Part shown: positions 61,650-64,000 of the stretch, in pieces
Position numbering within the stretch: the stretch's first letter is position 1
How the letters are laid out: each line of letters opens with the position of its first letter
From: Cyanobacteriota bacterium
GTDB taxonomy: Bacteria; Cyanobacteriota; Cyanobacteriia; PCC-6307; Cyanobiaceae
Assembly: GCA_026389315.1 (NCBI GenBank)
Contig: JAPLIC010000037.1
Span: 1-64,000 of the forward strand
Reading direction: 5' to 3'
DNA length: 64,000 nucleotides
Notes under the pieces: generated by a model
What the model was told of the DNA's origin: nothing
The model's database searches: none
The model's input: only the letters and a program-made list of their open reading frames with translations
Position numbers and translations under genes: made by a program

Positions 61650-64000
61650 GTTGTCCAAGGACCTGGGCCTGGACAACAAGGACGTGCTCGACGCCGCCGA
61701 GACCCTTTCCATCCCGGCACGCAGCCACAGCAGCTCAATCAGCGAAGATGAGGCGGGCCGCATTCGGGCACTGATCCGCACTAAAAGCAATGGAGGGGGA
61801 GCTGCGCCTGCGCCAGCCCCTAAGGCCATTCTGGCCTTGAAGAAGGCAAACCAGGAAAGCGGGGCCACCCCCAGGACTGAGCCTCCCGCGCCCCCGGCCC
61901 GTCCTGTGGCACCTGCCACACCGGCGGCTATTGCTCCGCCCGCCCGCCCAGCTCCAGCCCCGGCCCGGGCCGCCTCAGAACCAGCAAGTCCACCCAGCCG
62001 CCCGGCCGAAATCGTCAGCCCTCCCGCCGCCCGGCCCCTGCCTGCCAAACCAGCAACTGCCGGAGCTGCCAGACCCCAGCCGGTTCGCCCAGCGGCGAAT
62101 CTGCCCACGCCCCGGCCGGGAGCCGCCGTCGTAGCCCCAGGTGACACCCACCCATCGGCACCGGCCAAGCCTGGCCCAGTCGCGACGGCAGGACCACCAG
62201 CCGCAGCCGCCGCCGCTCCAGCACCAGCCCCACCAGCACGACCCGCCGCACCATCCCCCCGGCCGGTCCAAGAGATCCGTCGACCGGATACAACCAAACC
62301 GACAGGGCCAGTCCAGTCAACCCGTCCACCGCTGCCAGCGTCACCGCGCCCGGAAGGCAGTCAGCGCCCCGCGCCACCGAGCTCTGGCCCCCGGGCTTCA
62401 GGAACCCCCGTGCGCCCGCCCTCGGTCAGTGGCGGTAGCCGACCCCAGCTGGTCGGCCGTCCCCAACCAGCGGGCACGGTGCCTGCGGCCCCAGGGAACA
62501 AGCCGGCGGCGCCGGTGATCAAGGGAGCGGCACCCTCGGTCAAACCGCCGCCGCCACCTTCGCTGCGGCCTGCCCCCCCGGCGGCACGGCCGGCACCACC
62601 GTCGGCCCGGCCCGCGCCACCGTCGGTCCGGCCCGCCCCCCCCTCCTCCCGGCCCCAAAGGCCCGGAGCGCCAGCTCCGGTACGGGCGGGAACGGCTGGC
62701 AGTCGTCCAGCGGCACCGGGGTCGCGCCCCTCCCCTGGCCCTGGGCGGCCAGGGGCAACTCCCTTGGAGCTGGTGGGCAAGCCCATTCGCCGGGATAGTG
62801 CCGGCCCAGGAACCCCCAGCAGCGGTCGCCCGGCGGCCCCAGGTCGGCCCGGAATGCCGGCTGGCATGCGCAAGCCGATGGCACCGGGCGAGCTCATGCA
62901 GCTGCAGACGCCCAATGGTCGGCCTGCGCCTGCCGCCCCCCGCCGCCAGGGCACCGAAAGCGCCGGCGGGGATACCGAACTGGTCCGCCCCACAGCCGCT
63001 CCCACGGCGGCACCGCCCAAACGACCCGGTTTCCGTGCGCCAGTGGCGGGAGCCCCCAGCACCCGGGCCCGCCGTCCTGACTGGGATGACAGCGCAAAAC
63101 TGGAGGCACTGCGCAGCCGTTCGCCCCAGAAACAGCGCCAGAAGGTCCACATCATCGGCGAAAACGATGATGCCCTCACGGCCGAAACCGGTGGTTTCGC
63201 CGGTGAACAGGAGGCACTGGTGCTCCAGGCGAGCCTGGCCAGGCCCGCCAAGCCCCGCAGCAGCGCTGCGGCCGCACTCAAGCCAACGGTGGCCGTTCGC
63301 AAGCGCAAAAAAGAAACCACCCGCCAACGTCAGCGCCGCCGTGCCATGGAGCTGCGGGCGGCCCGAGAAGCCAAGTCCCAGCGCCCTGAAATGCTGATCG
63401 TGCCGGAGGGCAACCTCACCGTGCAGGAATTGGCGGACCGACTAGGAGTCGAAAGCTCCGAGATCATCAAATCCTTGTTCTTCAAGGGCATCATCGCCAC
63501 CGTGACCCAGACCCTCGATCTGCCCACGATCGAGACCGTTTCGGACGAATTCGGCGTTCCTGTCCTTGAAGACGACGTCGAATCCGCGGCCAAGAAAACC
63601 GTGGAAATGATCGAGGCCAGCGATCTGGCCCACCTGATCCGGCGTCCGCCGGTGGTTACGGTGATGGGTCACGTCGACCACGGCAAGACCAGCCTGCTGG
63701 ACGCCATCCGCAAGACCCGGGTGGCGGCCGGCGAAGCCGGTGGGATTACCCAGCACATCGGTGCCTACCAGGTGGAGGTGTCCCTAGGCGGCGAGGAACA
63801 CCGCATCACCTTCCTCGATACTCCAGGGCACGAAGCCTTCACCGCCATGCGGGCCCGTGGCACCAAGGTCACCGACATCGCTGTTTTGGTCGTGGCCGCC
63901 GACGATGGTGTGCGGCCCCAGACCCTGGAGGCCATCAGCCACGCCAGGGCCGCCGAAGTCCCAATCGTGGTGGCCATCAACAAGATCGACAAGGAGGGGG
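61618..64000 (+). CDS. infB: Translation initiation factor IF-2 (3' end missing)
   Basis: The ATG at 61618 ([20 protein letters not shown]) gives the standard picocyanobacterial N-terminus with the IF2N fold, although an internal ATG at 61636 is possible. A very long Pro/Ala/Gly/Arg-rich linker follows (about residues 60-520). A second IF2N-like domain comes next ([20 protein letters not shown]), then the G domain with G1 [10 protein letters not shown]2 [13 protein letters not shown]3 DTPGHEAF and the start of G4 (NKID) at the window end. Only the first ~794 codons are inside, so the C-terminal domains cannot be seen. Confidence 0.96.
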   Translation, partial: MTTSGKMRIYELSKDLGLDNKDVLDAAETLSIPARSHSSSISEDEAGRIRALIRTKSNGGGAAPAPAPKAILALKKANQESGATPRTEPPAPPARPVAPATPAAIAPPARPAPAPARAASEPASPPSRPAEIVSPPAARPLPAKPATAGAARPQPVRPAANLPTPRPGAAVVAPGDTHPSAPAKPGPVATAGPPAAAAAAPAPAPPARPAAPSPRPVQEIRRPDTTKPTGPVQSTRPPLPASPRPEGSQRPAPPSSGPRASGTPVRPPSVSGGSRPQLVGRPQPAGTVPAAPGNKPAAPVIKGAAPSVKPPPPPSLRPAPPAARPAPPSARPAPPSVRPAPPSSRPQRPGAPAPVRAGTAGSRPAAPGSRPSPGPGRPGATPLELVGKPIRRDSAGPGTPSSGRPAAPGRPGMPAGMRKPMAPGELMQLQTPNGRPAPAAPRRQGTESAGGDTELVRPTAAPTAAPPKRPGFRAPVAGAPSTRARRPDWDDSAKLEALRSRSPQKQRQKVHIIGENDDALTAETGGFAGEQEALVLQASLARPAKPRSSAAAALKPTVAVRKRKKETTRQRQRRRAMELRAAREAKSQRPEMLIVPEGNLTVQELADRLGVESSEIIKSLFFKGIIATVTQTLDLPTIETVSDEFGVPVLEDDVESAAKKTVEMIEASDLAHLIRRPPVVTVMGHVDHGKTSLLDAIRKTRVAAGEAGGITQHIGAYQVEVSLGGEEHRITFLDTPGHEAFTAMRARGTKVTDIAVLVVAADDGVRPQTLEAISHARAAEVPIVVAINKIDKEG

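Overview
The window reads as chromosome of a GC-rich unicellular picocyanobacterium of the Synechococcus/Cyanobium type. This rests on gene content: the RNA polymerase beta' subunit is split into rpoC1 and rpoC2, a high-light-inducible protein gene sits directly behind rpoC2, and there are a PSRP-3/Ycf65 ribosomal protein, a DUF98 chorismate lyase, an atpB/E-type (beta/epsilon) operon apart from other ATP synthase genes, and a C-terminal surface-protein domain typical of picocyanobacteria. Most genes lack strong Shine-Dalgarno sites, and many neighbours overlap by ATGA, GTGA or TGATG.

Layout. 1-5305: a giant surface/RTX-like protein gene broken by two single-base frameshifts. Its first 4.1 kb is AT-richer and carries four HIP1 sites, while the Calx-beta/RTX tail is GC-rich. 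5480-12325: a loose set of metabolic and membrane genes (DUF6880 protein, cyanase, glycerate kinase, CorA, TVP38/DedA-like protein). 12367-17568: a minus-strand type I secretion operon (PpiC-like foldase, ABC exporter with a cyclic-nucleotide-binding-like domain, HlyD adaptor, coupled 58-residue protein). 17.6-18.6 kb: a gene-poor stretch, followed by an AT-richer orphan gene and a compositionally mosaic ligA. 21.5-27.5 kb: small conserved genes, then the mnmG / membrane protein / chorismate lyase operon.

27823-32755 is the most interesting part. It is a complete GRRM-type RiPP locus: periplasmic binding protein grrP, glycine-rich precursor grrA and radical SAM/SPASM maturase grrM. It is extended by a 2OG-Fe(II) oxygenase gene that overlaps grrM and a class III alcohol dehydrogenase gene that overlaps the oxygenase gene. 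The precursor tail holds seven aromatic-X-Asn motifs, the substrate type expected for three-residue cyclophane (triceptide) formation.

32.8-42.7 kb: small proteins, a VIT/CCC1 transporter, a lipase, a HAD hydrolase, PSRP-3, atpD-atpC, groES-groEL with a degenerate CIRCE operator, a YciI-like gene, rlmN and hli. 42.6-52.1 kb: rpoB-rpoC1-rpoC2, co-directional with hli and rlmN. 52.4-58.7 kb: tatD, hisD, rpiA, rpsT, a patatin-like lipase and an HtrA protease. 58.9-64.0 kb: the rimP-nusA-ylxR-infB translation/transcription operon; infB runs off the end of the window. I found no tRNA, rRNA, CRISPR array or intact insertion sequence.
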